Assembly (NCBI GenBank): GCA_036785705.1
Contig: JAWUZG010000159.1
Coordinates: forward strand, 4,402,001 to 4,466,000
From: Acanthornis magna
Lineage: Eukaryota; Chordata; Aves; Passeriformes; Acanthizidae
Direction of reading: 5' to 3'
Length of the DNA: 64,000 nt
Shown piece by piece: positions 13,162 to 26,655 of this stretch. Under the pieces are notes generated by a model, which was given only the letters and a program-made list of their open reading frames with translations, searched no databases and was not told the origin of the DNA. Position 1 is the first letter of the stretch. Every line of letters starts with the position of its first letter. The position numbers and the translations under genes were made by a program.

Positions 13162-13988
13162 TACCTGCTCTGTGTGAATTTGCAGTGCTGGAAGATTGAA
13201 TCATGATTTGCACATTGTTGTTTCTGCTGAGCCAGAGAGTCTTTCAGTGGCAGCTCCAGATCGTAAGAGACAAAAACTGTTTTGGGAGATGGTTGTAAAA
13301 CTTGAGTCAGTCTCGAGCTGAAGGCCTCGTCCAAAATGAGTCATTTGTGAACCACTCTGGTTGGAGTTGCCCACACAAAAACCTCAATTGTGTGGTGCCT
13401 GAGGGACAGAGCACATCCTCATTAATACAGCAGTGTCACCTAGGATTGGATTGATGGAAATGATTTACAGAGGATTAGGAAATCTTGTTCTGTTTTACCA
13501 ATAAACAGTGTTACATTATCACATTTCAATAGCTAATTCTATCGCCGGGCCTTTTCTCTTGAAAATTAACATGATTTTCAGAGGGAAAATAATTACATGT
13601 CATTCATAATCCATTAACAAGATAAAAATAAAATTGGGTGCTTATTTTCAGAGGGAGAAGTCTAGAGTATCTACACTTCCCTCATGTGGCATGTTAGTGT
13701 AAAGGCTTCCAAGAACCACATTAATCAAATAAAATCTGGTACCTCATATACCTTTTATTGGAATGGAATTATTTAGGAGCATCAGAATTAGACTTTAAGA
13801 AAAGGAGTTTTATTTGAAGACTTTTTCCAGTATTAATGCTGGTGAACACAGAAGGAGTTTAGATACAGAGTTGCAAGAAAAGCACATAAGCATGGACGTT
13901 GATTATTTTATTTTGCAATACAAGAAAATATAAAAAACACAAGGAAAACCACGGAACTTTGCTCCTTATACAGAGATGTTTGTCAGCC

Positions 13989-14049
13989 AATCTCATACAA
14001 AATCATTTTCATTCCCATTTTACAGACCAGAAGCTGAAGCACTGGAAAG
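13989..14049 (+). mobile_element. Possible MIR-like ancient SINE fragment
   Basis: The segment around 14012-14045 reads ATTCCCATTTTACAGA, then GAAGCTGAAGCAC. From memory this resembles the well-known MIR/tRNA-SINE stretch that reads CCCATTTTACAGATGAGGAAACTGAGGC. The preceding TCTCAT also fits the order of the family. Only about 60 bp are comparable, and the following bases diverge quickly. MIR-type elements are known as sparse old relics in birds. I rate this as plausible rather than shown. Confidence 0.35.
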
Positions 14050-14405
14050 AAAACTCTTGCTGGTATTTAGGCAATTTAACCCTGTTTTGAGACCTCACTG
14101 TCACTGTGTTCCCCAGCCAGGCAACTTTGCTGTCACTGCAGCCCAACCTGATACTTCTAAAGAGGCTGCACAAGTTGCTGACAATTTTTTGTAAGGGCCA
14201 ATTTAGTTCCTTTTCTTTCATTTTTTCATGTTGTTGTTTTCCAGCTCCCAAACACTTTAGGATACAAGAGCTTTTTTTACCTTTTGGGTTTTTTTTACTC
14301 TAAACTGTACAGCCAAACTTAATGATTTTTCAAATGCATTTGTTGCTTTTAAGTAGCACTTGCCAGAGAGCTATTAGAGACATGATTAATTCCTTCTGTC
14401 ACAGC

Positions 14406-14424
14406 AAAAAAAAAAAAAAAAAAA
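14406..14424. repeat. Poly-A run (19 A)
   Basis: The longest pure homopolymer I found in the window. No LINE or SINE body is recognisable upstream, so it may be slippage-derived or the tail of an eroded retroposon. Confidence 0.95.
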
Positions 14425-17400
14425 GAAAATCAGCCATGAAAAAGCTGCAAGGCTTTTAAGTATGAATAATTTGCTGGTGGTCTAGGAAGGGATTACAGTG
14501 CTGAATACACATCCCTATAAATATTAAAACAGATTTTTTTAAGAAAGCTATACTTCAGGACATGCTTACAACAGCTAAAATAGCTATAGAATTGTGTTTT
14601 ATTCCCCTCCTCTGTCAACTTTCAAGAATTTGATGTTTCTGAAGAGCCATCATGCCAAGATATTTAAATCAATCTAACCTACTTTAACTTTAGTCTTCAG
14701 CAATCAGCCCGACTTGGTTTGGTTTCTGACTTCACGGTGAAAGGTTTACATAACTCTGGATTGTTGTTCAATGCTCCATTTCAGCTGAAGTCCTGCACTC
14801 GGAGCTCTGAGTTCTGTTCTCTGTGTGTTGTAGAGAAGCACAGGTTCTCAGTTTGAGAGCCCCACCAAATATTTTGGGTTTCCTCTCTGAAGGCCTGACC
14901 GCTGACGTTGGTGTGAGCATCACCACCGACAGCAGCAGACTTTGATCCTTCCAGGCTCGCACCATGGAGTATTTACAGTCAGGTTGTAAATATGGAAGCA
15001 AGGAGAGGAATTTGGCAGGATTTTCCTGCACGGAGACGGAATCTGCGCTAGCAGGGCTGCAGGAGTTACAAAGGAGGAGAGGAACAGTCAGCATTGCTGT
15101 TTAGATGACAGCGTGTGTCACAAAGCAGAACAAATGTCTGGGTATATAACGTGGGCAGGTGTTAACTTCCACCACAAAATATCAATTCACAGCCTGTGTT
15201 CCGGGGATATTTTTCTCTAATATTGAAATGCTTTGCTTTCATAGCTTAAGGTGCTGAAATTTTACTTCCGTGTCCTTCAAAACTGTGAGTTATGCCCGAA
15301 AAATAATGCAAGACTTAATGTGTGAATAGTTCTTGGTTTGGAGTTTGGCTAAGGCTGTGAATAGTTGTGAGGTATGAAACAGAGGAAGGAGAAGTGTCTT
15401 TATTGCTGGATGGGGCTGTAATTGTGATTTCTGCACACTGAAATAGGTTGTTGTCTCTTGCAGCCAGTTTTGAGGTCTGCTAGGAACATAAACAAATTTT
15501 AACTACAGCTGTGAGGCCCAGGCTGGGTTTGTGATAGCTGCTGTTTCTCAACAATGTGACAAACGCTTTTTAAATCATTTACCATTTTCCTCACCTGTCT
15601 CCCTTGGAAATCAGTTTTCTTTTCAGGCAAAGTTATTGGTAAAAATAGGGTATTTTATCCTACTGCCTACAACTTTACAGCACCATATGGATCATTAAGG
15701 CCTACAAATGCTTAAAGTAGGGCTCATGAGGAGAGTATGAGTCAACATCCACACTCACCGAATAGACATTACTCCTGGAATATTGTCATTCTGGGGATTG
15801 GCTGGTGAAGAACACAACTCTATAATGAAAGAACTAATAAAGGGCCAGCCATCAGCGCCAAGCCAACACAGATGTGCTCACTTGATAAGAGCAGGTCTAT
15901 TTAAGAGACAAATTCTAATAGTTCGTTATAGAGAAGAAAAAAAACACATTAACATGACAGTATCTGATGCAGTTTTCCATTTCACCACAACTCCCAAACT
16001 GAATAAATCAACATGATTGCAAACTTCATCTTCTCGTGTCTTATAGGCTGTGGCACTCTGGGATCCGTCCTGCTGTAAGCAGAATTTGCTGTGAAATTTG
16101 TGTTTCCAATGCAGCTGCTGGCAAGAGGTTGCTATGCAGATTCCCAGCATCCCTTCCATTTCTTGGCCATTTTCACATTTGTCACTGGCTCCCCAATATC
16201 TCTGATAATGTTGTTTCTTGGGCTTTTCCTAGTGCGGGCTGCACAGCTGAGGTCTAAGCAGTGTGGAGTGATTTTGTGTTATTTCTTCTCTCTTAGTGTC
16301 TCAGGGTCTCTGACTTTTCTGAGTGTTCTGTGTCCCAGCTCCACATAAACCAAGTGTGAGTGTGATCCAGAACACTATAACCTCTATATCTCCACCTGTA
16401 ACCATCCTCTTTCACCACTTCATCTCCAGCTATGTGTATTAAGCTTTGTGATTTTGTGTTCTTAGTGATTGGAGGCACATGGACTCAGCATACAATATGG
16501 TAAATAAAGTCTAAATACACTTTAGTAGGGCTTGGGTATTGGATTGTTAATTGTGTTGTGTCCGTGTCATTCAAAAGAGCTGAATCTTGGCTAGTTAAAT
16601 CAGAGCAGGCAGAATAATCTGTTAATTTGGACTATTTAATAGAAACAATTCAGTCTCTAAGAGAAAGAGAAAGTATAATTACCATTGTGTTGTTAAAACC
16701 AGACATTGAGGTAAAATCGTGGCAAGCAGGTCAACATTTTCATTTTTTAAAATATTAAAAAATGCAAAACTGTAGCTGTTAGCCCTGCAAATGAACTTCA
16801 GCTGGGTTTTAACTACCCTGTCAGTCTGATCTGCAGTGCACTGAATTTAGCAGAATTGTTCCATGAATTTTGATGGCTCCTCAATTGAGTTCTGCCTGTG
16901 CATTGTACCATCAGTAGGCAATAATTTGGAGGTGCATTTTTCACAGGATGCTGAAAGCTGTGAGTGCTTAGTGACTGCACCTCTCCCCCTCCCGGAGAAT
17001 ATTCCTGGGTAACTCCTTCGAGCCAACAGAAAAAACTTTGGCAGAAGATTTCTGAGGCTTTCAGCTAAAATTATAGGAGTGAAAGACTTTGAATAAATTA
17101 CCCACATATATAATTCATGCTTAAAATACAGTTTGTTCATTCCATCTCCACCCTCCGTATACAACCTCGGCACATAATACACAGTGCCTTCCAAAAGTGG
17201 AAAATTGACTTGATAAACAGGTGTACCTCAGATGAAGTCTGTTATGTGTCTTCAGTTCTGTCTGTCAAACATCTTAATCATGATTCATGGCACTTGAAAA
17301 CCTATAGTTAGGTATTACCATAATCAGGTACGATTTTATCATAGATCTGTGTACAAATTATGTTAAATAATTGTTTTGAAATCATACCTAATCATGAGAA

Positions 17401-20400
17401 TCAGCATTCTGGAAAATGCTTGTAGCACAGCTCAGGTTACAGTCCTTACAGCTACCTAATCAATAACAAGGTTTTCCAGCACCTAAAGAAATCCTTTGAC
17501 CTGAAAATGTGAAGGCCACACAGACCTGGTGGACTTGGAGCTAATCCATTAAAAAAGCCCTTAATTCTTCTGTAAACAGGACAGATTATTTAATCTTTTC
17601 AATGATAGCATTTTTCTTGATATAAAGTTCACCAAGATAAGGGAGAGCACAGGGGCTCCCCAGGACAGGTCAGGCCTTAGTGACTCTGTGATATCTATCA
17701 TTCCTTAAAGCAGCTAATTTTTTTTAAATAACAAGAGAATTACTATTCCTATTTTATCCCTAAATTATTAGGGATAATTTCTGACTTCCAGATATGTTTG
17801 AGGTAATGTTGCATTTTCGGAATGTATTTTTGTGATCAGTTTTCTTATTTTCACCATCTACATACTCATTTCCTGATCACAAAACTGTGATTTGGGAACA
17901 TCCCATAAATGCTTTTTAAATTAATCCCAATTATGATTCACATTTTAACCTTCTACCCACACCTTCTCGTGGTCACTTTTTCTTTGTCTGCTTTGACAGT
18001 GTTGGTTGTGTACACATAGAAATTTTCTGATAAGGACAGGGGCTTTCTTCACTATTTTTTCCATCAATTTTTTAATTGGAGAGTGCATTTTCACGAGCCA
18101 AGTAGATTTTTTTCTATGGGACTTCTCTACAGTAATTACCATTGTGAGGGGCTTTCATTGTGCAATTAAGACAAACGTTCTGCCACATTTGTTAATTACT
18201 GGAACACGGAAAACACCAAACAAAACAAAACACTCTGTCTCGAAAATAATTGAAGAATCACTTAAGCCAGAGCACCCTGCACTGGAAAATGTAAGGTACA
18301 AACAACGAGGCTGAGCATCTGCCATCTGTGTGATGTGACTGCCTCCTATCAAAGAACACACCAAAGAGAAGATATTAGAGGTGCCGCCACCTCCAAATAC
18401 ATCCTGCTTCTGAAAAATGTTACTCCTCAGTAAAAATTAATGAGGTTTCCAATCGTAACTCCATCAAGAGATGTGGTTTCTGTGATGAGGTGGCTCAGAG
18501 AGAGGCAGCACCTGCATGGTCTTTCTTTCACATACTTCTGTTTTCCCCAAAGTTGGTGTCCTAACACTGAGCTCACCCTCCATCTTCCAACCTCGAACAA
18601 GACTATTTAGCACCTTCACTTCTCTCAGCAAAAGCCAAAACATGAGGGGGTGAGCTGCCTCTCCCCACTCCAGCAGTTATTGTGAAGCCACGAAAAGCTT
18701 ATGAATGCCAAATTTCAAGTTCCTAAAGCTGACAGTCGTTTCTCGCTGCCAGATATTCCAGTTTTCACACCCGAGTGATTATCAAATTTACAGGAACCAT
18801 CAAATCAGCTTTCCTCACAGGATTGCTGGGAAGATTTTCAGTCCTTTTGCCATCTTTTGTCCACGCAGCTCATCACGGTGTCTGTACATCATTAACGTTG
18901 GATGTATTCACCATCACAAACCCTGGTGAGCAGGGGAGCAGCGCTGAATGCTCTGCAGAGGGAACTGAGGTATCAGAAATCTCCACTGAGAATCTCCCAA
19001 AGCTGGAATTTGGGGCTCTCAAAGCTCTCACCCCAACCGCTGGATCAACCTGCACCTTCTGAGGCCCTACTGCTGCCATTTTAATCATAAGCCCTGCGTT
19101 AGTTAATTGAAAGCCGCCTTTCTCTCCCAGGTTTCACAGAGGAAAGAGATAGTGAAAAGGTCTTTCTTTGTGAGCAGGAATCCTCTGCAAGCTTTTCTCT
19201 CGATGGTTTTGCTTCTCTCATTGCTCCTCATTAGCTGAATTAGGCATCCTAATCCCATTATGGAAATTAATTGGTGAACCAGGAGACATCCTCCCCAAGC
19301 TCCATCTTCTCTGGAGAGCTGGAGAGGGAGAGAAATCATCTTCAACCCATTTCAGAGTAGGAATGTGACCAATCAGTGACCAAAGGCACACCATAATTAG
19401 GGAAGTAGAACTAAAACTGTAGTGTTTGGAAAATCCATTTTCGGGTTTTAGGAATAATTCTTCCCTGATGATTCCCACTTTTCAAGGCTTGTTTGGCTGA
19501 TAACAATGAGAAAATTCACTCTTGTACTGCATAATGGAGTGCCAAAGTATACAGCACATCCAAAAAAATTCATCTCAGTGCTGAAATCATCTGTCAAATG
19601 CCATAACATCTGTCTTACACAGCTGAACAAATTTGCCAATCTTTTAGTAGAATATGATAATGGTGATGAATGCATTGACAAGGTGACATGAGCTCCCACA
19701 GCAAGCAATATTTCAGAGAGGGGTTTTCTTTCGAAAACAAAGTAAGAGATCACAATCAGCCCTGTGGAAAAATTGCTGCACAGAAATGGAGGGAGATTCT
19801 GGATGACCCTGTGTCACGCATCCTTCACCGTGGAATGGTTAATGCTGTGGCAAACAGCCTGCCTGGGAAGCTGTGTGTTTCTGGGTCTGCTGTGGACCCA
19901 CTCTGCCCTAATGAAGATTTAATTGTAGACAAGATTACATTGTGGAACTTAAAATCAGAGATTTTATATTCCTACTGGGCTGAAATGAAGAATGTGCAGA
20001 TAAAAACCTTGTTTATTGGAAAGTGCTGATGTTTTGGTTTTCAAGCAAAATAAAACAGAGTGCTTCAGTCTTACCCAATTTCTTACTGAAAAAAAGAATT
20101 CCCATTGTGGCTTTCCCAACACAACCTGCATGGCATTTCTGTCATATTTGGCTTCACCAGGCACCAAACTGTGGCCTGAATAAATGAGGAACAGTTGGAG
20201 CATTTTCCCATTGCAGAGCATAATTACCTTCAGTGACAGGTGAATTTGGAGACAATGTAGGAAAAGAGAAAGTGACTTGCTGCAAATACAAGAGGATTAA
20301 AACCTTGTCATGGTCTGAGCTACTTTCTTCCATAGATTATTCTGGGGTCCTGCTCAGAATTTGTGCTGCTAATTAAATAATTCTTTAACCATTGAAGTGG

Positions 20401-21158
20401 ATTTCTTCTCTCTTAAAATGCCTCCTCCTCGGGGTAAGGCATAGACTTCAATATATAGAAATAAACCAGGATGGTATTTTGAAATATCTTGATAGGATTG
20501 ATTTTCCCGCTGCTTTACCTTGGGGTTACCGAATGGATCAATTTGATCCCAACCAAGAATGTGTGGGATCTGTTTGTGGTAAGGCTCTAAACCTCTCAAA
20601 TTTAGTTACCATTTCATTAGCATAAAATCTTTACTAAAAAGGATAAATCAGATCAACAGTTTTATCATAAATGCCACTACCTAGACATCTTATTGGAGTA
20701 GGTTGATTTATTAAGTTTTTCTGCCAATCCATAATTTTTGTATATGGGAACTACTCATTTGCACATCATTGAAATAAGGAACTGTTAGATAAGAGACAAC
20801 TTGAGACCCACTTTCATTTGCATTTAGCAAGTCAAGCTGATGTTTTTCACATCATTTATTAAATGAGTTTCAGAAAGATACACACATTTTAATATCCCAG
20901 GAAAATACTTGTGATCCATCTTGTCTGTCTGTTCTCACAGGTTCCACAGAAAAATCCTACATGTTGCATTTTAAAAAATCTAGCACTAAGGACTGGGAGG
21001 AGAGCTGTGTAAACTATTTGTATTGGGCCTTCTCTGTGGGCTAAATGATATGAAGCTATCCTTGGTTTAGGTTTTATTGCGGACTTGGAACTAATTGCAA
21101 AATACTAATCAAAAGGCTTGTTAAAGTAAAAGGAAACACATTGTAAAGCAGAATTTGA

Positions 21159-21174
21159 TTTTTTTTTTTTTTTT
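21159..21174. repeat. Poly-T run (16 T)
   Basis: Sixteen uninterrupted T followed by AATTAA. It is a simple homopolymer. Confidence 0.9.
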
Positions 21175-22655
21175 AATTAAATAAGTTAATGGTTTAAAGG
21201 TGACCTGAACAGAGCAACAGAGCAGAAGACAGCAGTAGGCATTGGAAGCACTGCAAACCAATTTCCCCAGAAATGCTCCCCATCTCTTTTCCCCTTTCTG
21301 TAGGAACGAGGCAGGACTCGGCCACAGCTCTCCCCTCTGCAGCAGCTGAGCCTTGCTGCAGCCCTGGCCAGAATTCACCTCCCCACACACCACGGTGCTC
21401 ATTCTTCGTGGCCAATTTCGGGGCAGAAATGACTGTTTCCTTGCAGGGAGAAGCAGCTGGAGAGCAGTGCCTGGAGTGGAAGGAAGATCGACCCCAGCGC
21501 TCCAACCAGGTGCTCGTGGTGCCGACATTCAGCAGCAGGCACAGGGATTGTGAGGATTGAGGAGATGTGGCAGTCAAGTTCCATCGACCCACAAAAAGGG
21601 AATTATTCAGCTCCTGCAAATGAAAGATACTTTCACTGCCCTTGTGCTGCCTTGCTGCTCACAGCACCAGCCAGAGTCACACACAGCTCCATGGAATTAT
21701 GGAGATGCTTCAAAAGCTCTAAATGGACGTGTTCAGAGAGTATTTTTTACACTCTAATTATAATAACGCAGATATTTATAGAATAAGTAGCATAGAAAGG
21801 TTATTAATAGTAGTAGGAAAGAAACAGTTTCCCCAGAATAGATGCTGTGTGTTAGCAAAACGAAGGATTTGGATAAATGTGGAATGGGAGGGAAAAATCC
21901 TGACGCTTTAGGAGCTAATGCTTTCTGTGGCACCTATTCAGCAGCAGAAGTGCTGCGCAAAGGAGCGAAGGGCAGCAGAGTTGATAAAGCTATTTTGGAA
22001 AATATGATCTCGAAACAACCTCCAAATGCAAAATAGGAATTTGCCAGAGAAAGTTCAGCTCCTGGTGATTTGGAAAGACACGCTTCTGATTTGTTGTTAG
22101 GCTTCTAAACAATAAAACAAATTACTTGGTGATGTCTGTCTGTGCTTTGAAACCTCTGAAAATTTAAAAAACCAGAAAAATACTTAATGGTAAACCTACT
22201 AAAGTGATCCAATTGTATAAACTACTTCCAAAGTTTTATCCTTTTTAGCTTAAACACTTAATTCATGTCCATCAAAAGCCTTTCATGAGATGGATTTCAT
22301 CTCTGAGCACCATTTCATGCTTCATTATACCACACTGATGGGGGTTTTGGGGTACTCATTACTCACTTTTTTTTCTTTCTTTTTTTAAGGAATAGAAATA
22401 ATAAATCCAGAGGATGCTCTTTTTCCTTCCTCATTCCAGAAATACACTTCTGGAGAGCTTCACACATCAAATATTTCAAGTGTGCAAGAGCTGGTTTGTG
22501 CTTTGGCTTGTGGATATTTTTCTTGCCTGCTTTGCGATGCTGCTGTGAAACACTGAATTTTGGAGGTTTCAGGCTGGGTTCTCCCAGGCCCTCATGTCCC
22601 AGGTGGCCTTTGGGAGCAGCAGCACAGTTGGACAGGAAGGCAGGAAAATGATTTT

Positions 22656-22667
22656 TGTGTGTGTGTG
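22656..22667. repeat. Short (GT)n run
   Basis: About six GT units preceded by five T. This is the only GT dinucleotide tract of note here. Confidence 0.8.
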
Positions 22668-24550
22668 GGCTCTGGATGGAGTCAGAACAGCTCAGCTATG
22701 AGCTGTGTTCTCAGGCAGCCACAGGAAAGTGCATTTCTGGGAAGGGTTCAAGTTCAGCTTTGGTGCTGCCGCAGGGTGGGAGGGCACAGCTGCTTCCTAG
22801 GGGTGCCTGGTGCCACCAGTGCCACCCAAACACACAGAATTCCTGATAATTGTCACTGTTAGAGAGCTTGTGTAGTTCAGGCTACAGCAAGTTTTGATCC
22901 TCATTACTATGAGTGCAAACAGAGGTGATCGAGTGGTAATTAACTTGTTAGTGATTTCTTAATCAAGTTGTCTCTGTTAAAAACGGGGTCATGTAAAGGG
23001 GATAGCTTTTCCCTCTGGACAGAAGTATCCTCAGCCTGCTCACCTTGAGGCACCTTTACAGTCAACCTTCCTGGAAAATCATTTCCAACTTTTACCTATT
23101 TTTCTAGACCTTCCCAAGAACATCCTGACCTCCTAAAAGCCTTTTCACCTATGAAACACTCTCAAGTTTATCTTTCCACAAGTCAGCATATATCTGCCAA
23201 AATTGTTTAAAACAGAAGCAGCCCAGTCTGTACACAGAATTACCCCGAGTTCTATATCTGTAAATCAAGAAGATGAAATATGTGCACTGAGGCAGTAAGA
23301 AATGTATCCTCAGTGTAGATCACTTTTTATAGTGAATATCTTTGAGTCACTTTTTAATTCCTCTGGCTAACTGGAAGTGACTTTTGTGAACTTTCTCCTT
23401 CTGCAAAGAGTACTTACTGAGTAGGAACTCAGTAGTCTCCTGAAGATTTTGTGTTCGGGGTATAAAAAATTCCTCATCCATAAGGTGAGAAAGAATTTGT
23501 TTTTTCTGGAAGCAGTTGTACTGTTGGACACCAGAGTTTATGAGCAATGTGGAGGTGGAAAACAGGGATGTACCAGAAGGGAAAAGGTGTTTTGTTCTTT
23601 TCGCCTCCTCTCATTAGAACCCAGAGGCAGGAGAATATAACCCTGAAGGAAACAGCTTCCCTTCACAGGCACTGCGGCTGGGGCTGCTGGAGCATGTAAT
23701 TACATGGAGGGGAAAAAGAGCGTGCAGTGAAAGGTTGTCAAAAGCCTCAGGACTCCTAATTCTCTGTCTGTTGTTGGGAAGTAAAGCCCTCTGTGGCAGA
23801 GCATGTTTGGGTAATTGGAAAAGGGACACCTACTGCTTTCATTAGCCTGACTGTACCTATGTAAAATAAATGTGCATTGGCAGTGTTTTCCTCATGCCCA
23901 GAAAGTTCTGATCTCCAGAGAAAGGGAAAACAAAGGCAACACGTTATAATTTGTACAACACACTTAAAACTATGGATTTAATAATGGTGCAACTGAGAAT
24001 GAAAGCAGTGTGTAATATTCAGAGGACAGAGCTGGGTAATGCTGCTTTGAAGTTCCAGAGAGGATAAGTGGTGGCAGGGAAAGGGAAGAAAACCAGCAGT
24101 GAGGTAATGTCAGCACATCCTGGTCTCTTTATCGCGTTCACCTTTGTTCTAGAAGACAAGCAGAAGAAAAAACCTTTTTTATCATTGTGCTGGGCAAACA
24201 GGAAAGTTTTGTAAAACCAAGAACAGAGAGAGAATTTGTAAATTAATTCCTTTTTCACCAAGCTCCCTAACCTTCGAGCCAATAGAGAAATTAAGAAACA
24301 GTTATACTTTGTGCCTTTCAGAAATATAATGAGCAATATTCTAGACACTCAAGATACCAAAGGTAAAATGGAGTTGTTTCTCTCTGACCTGAGAAAGGAG
24401 ATGGAATCTATAAACCCACTCTGCTGTCAGGGAGCCTGAAGCAGAAGCAGCTTGGGGCAGAGATCTTATTAATGGATTTAAATAGCTGAAATCTTGGAGC
24501 ACAGAGGCCAGAGCCAGACTCTGTTCCATGGCGAAGGGCACAAACCAAAG

Positions 24551-24723
24551 CACAGGAGGTTTGTCTGAACCTCCTCGAGCACTTCTGTACTGTGAGGGTG
24601 ACTGAGCCCTGGCACAGGTTACCCAGGGAGACTGTGGAGTCTCCATCATTGAGAAGTGCTGGACCTGGCAACTTCCCTAAAGTCCCTTCCAGCCTCAGCC
24701 TCCGTGCTTCCATGGTTCCATGA
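24551..24723 (+). mobile_element. CR1 LINE, 3' end fragment
   Basis: The order of recognisable CR1 landmarks is intact. It begins with CACAGGAGGTTT, then ACTTCTGTACTGTGAGGGTGA, GAGCCCTGGCACAGGTTACC, TGTGGAGTCTCCATC and finally AAGTCCCTTCCAGCCTCAGC. It ends in CCATGGTTCCATGA, a decayed terminal repeat. This is the untranslated 3' part of CR1 with the coding region missing, the usual 5'-truncated state. Internal differences and a shortened segment before the last block mark it as an old copy. Confidence 0.93.
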
Positions 24724-26593
24724 GGTCTCCAGTTTGCTGTGGCAGGACAAAAGAGCTCTGCACTAACCCTTTGGCATTGCTGATTACCCCACCAGAGTTG
24801 GTTACGTTTGGGGGAATGGAGCTGCTAAAACACCACATCTGCTCCCTTCCTTAAACACCAGCCCAAAACAATGCAAAAGTCAGTTCAGGCCAGGAAGAAA
24901 ACTCTTTGCTAACCAATGCAGCAGCACCACAGCATTCAGGATCTGGCTTTAAAGCATCAACAAGGAAAAAAACCAGAGCTTCCTCTTGTCCCCTTCAGTG
25001 ACGCAATTTGACACCACTGCTCCGTTTTGACGCATTCAGGGAGGGAGGAAAAGAGTCATAGTTTAGATATGCCAAACTTTTTCTTAAAAATAAAACTGTA
25101 AAATCTTGGTGAGCCTACGTACTATGCAGGAGTATAAATGGACACAAAACGTGTTTTACACACTCCTACCAAATACCTTTTTATAAATACTAGATCAATG
25201 TTTTCTCAGATACTCAATCACAGCCTTCCCAAGTCTCTAAAAGGGGTCATAAAATGTTACTCAGCAGAGTCAGCAGCAGCTCTGCTCCTACAGGGCAGAG
25301 GAGTGTGAACAGGCTGTAATTACTGCCTTCGAGTGTTCTCAGTAGTCAGGGACCTATTAGCTGTCATTAATTGGTGGCACCAGTTCAGGCTGTTGTACAA
25401 AGACAGATGAGCTGAGAGGGCATTGCAGGGGCCAAAAGTTGAAGAATCACAGCCTCAGTCAGAGCAATGGACCTGCCTGGGTGAATTGCAAAAATACCCC
25501 AAATTCTCCCAAGGATGCCACCACCGTTTGAGTCAAATCAGCTTTTTTTAAAGCAGAGATGTCAAGAAACTGAGTGTTCCTTGTTCACTGAGCTCTCAGT
25601 TTGTGTTTCCCAGCTGGCCCCAGAGCAGGGAGGCTCTTTCCTGAGAAGTGCAGTCCCGTGTTCAGTGTCACAGGGACACACACGAACAGAGCAGACTCAG
25701 ACAAGTGCCTTGATCCCAAAATTGTCACCCGTTGAGCCCCTGGCTTCTGAGGACAAGAGAACAGGCACTGAACTTTCAGTCTGAGCAGGGCAGGACCCTT
25801 CAAGCCCCTGCCTTGTAGTGTTCCAAGGTCATTACCAAAGCTTGTTGCTATCCCTGGCACATCATTTGCACCTTTTCTTCCTCACTGCCTTTGTTACCCT
25901 TTTCCTAAACACACAGAATACTCTGTCCTTCCATTTGGCTGACTTAAACTGTTTGACAGTGTTGATTTTCAATGCAGAATTCAGATTAATTCTAAAATTA
26001 CAGGCAATCCATGACACAGGAATATAAGTGATTGAAGATTCACCTGCATATTTGTCTTGTTTATTTTATAGTGTCTTAAATGTTATTTATTGTTATTTTA
26101 TTGTACTTTAAAAAAATATTTTATAGTCATTGGCAAGATTTCCTAAGACGTGCTGTAGTCCATCCCTGACGAACAGAAGCTCCCATTAATGTCAGTGAGA
26201 GCTCTGGATCGATAACAAAACACAGCCCCAGGGTCTCAGCTATGCTGGAATAATCACAGAGCCTCGTCCCCGGGGCTTGGAGGGCTGAAGGAGATGAACT
26301 GCTGTGAGTAGACAGCATTAATATAGTCAGACCCAGTGCCACATTGGTCAGTGTGTGACCTGCGCTCTCACAGCAACAGGAAAAAGTTCTGCCAGTACAA
26401 ATGTTAGCCGAGATTTTAACAGTGAACTTTACAGGCATCGTAGAGCTTGGAATTTCTAAACCATGCAACTTCCTAAACCCTTTTACATTATCCCTTGGAT
26501 CTGTCTTTCATGTCAACCTGTGATTCAGGAAGTCTTCCTCATGCTCTCTTTCCTTGGGTCAGATATTTTTCGAAGGTTTCTAACTTCCAAGAA

Positions 26594-26655
26594 TTTTTTC
26601 TTTTTTTTCTTTTTTTTTTTTCTTCTTTTTTTCTTTTTTTTCTTTCTTTTTTTTT
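26594..26655. repeat. Polypyrimidine tract (T-rich with C)
   Basis: About 60 bases of T interrupted only by single C, pure pyrimidine on the plus strand. Polypurine/polypyrimidine tracts of this length can adopt triplex DNA and are slippage-prone. An open frame through it encodes only a Phe-rich run and is not real. Confidence 0.93.

Larger units (their letters stand above)
5713..13988. other. Unique non-coding stretch, no gene supported
   Basis: No gene is supported. A 135-codon open frame at 9808-10215 on the plus strand has no recognisable domain. A GC- and CpG-richer pocket lies at 7081-7260 and the GC-richer flank extends to about 7560. Another GC-richer patch is at 12000-12240. From 9600 to 11950 the sequence is strongly AT-rich with nothing I can name. 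Small structures listed separately are the hairpins at 9283-9330 and 12446-12475 and the (GAT)n run at 13126-13161. Confidence 0.7.
14050..24550. other. Unique non-coding stretch, no gene supported
   Basis: No gene is supported. GC-richer patches occur near 14750-15110, 18880-19060, 21260-21560 and 22560-22820. Each gives overlapping open frames on both strands, the expected behaviour of GC-richer non-coding DNA. Homopolymers are poly-A at 14406-14424 and poly-T at 21159-21174. A short (GT)n run is at 22656-22667. The stretch 19090-19290 combines several homeodomain-type AATTA/TAATT cores with a mixed-complexity sequence and might be a conserved non-coding element. Nothing else here is nameable. 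Confidence 0.7.

Noticed and set aside
17640..17700. GACTCTGTGATATC as a possible CR1 terminal repeat
   Set aside because: No upstream CR1 block, and a single short match is expected by chance.
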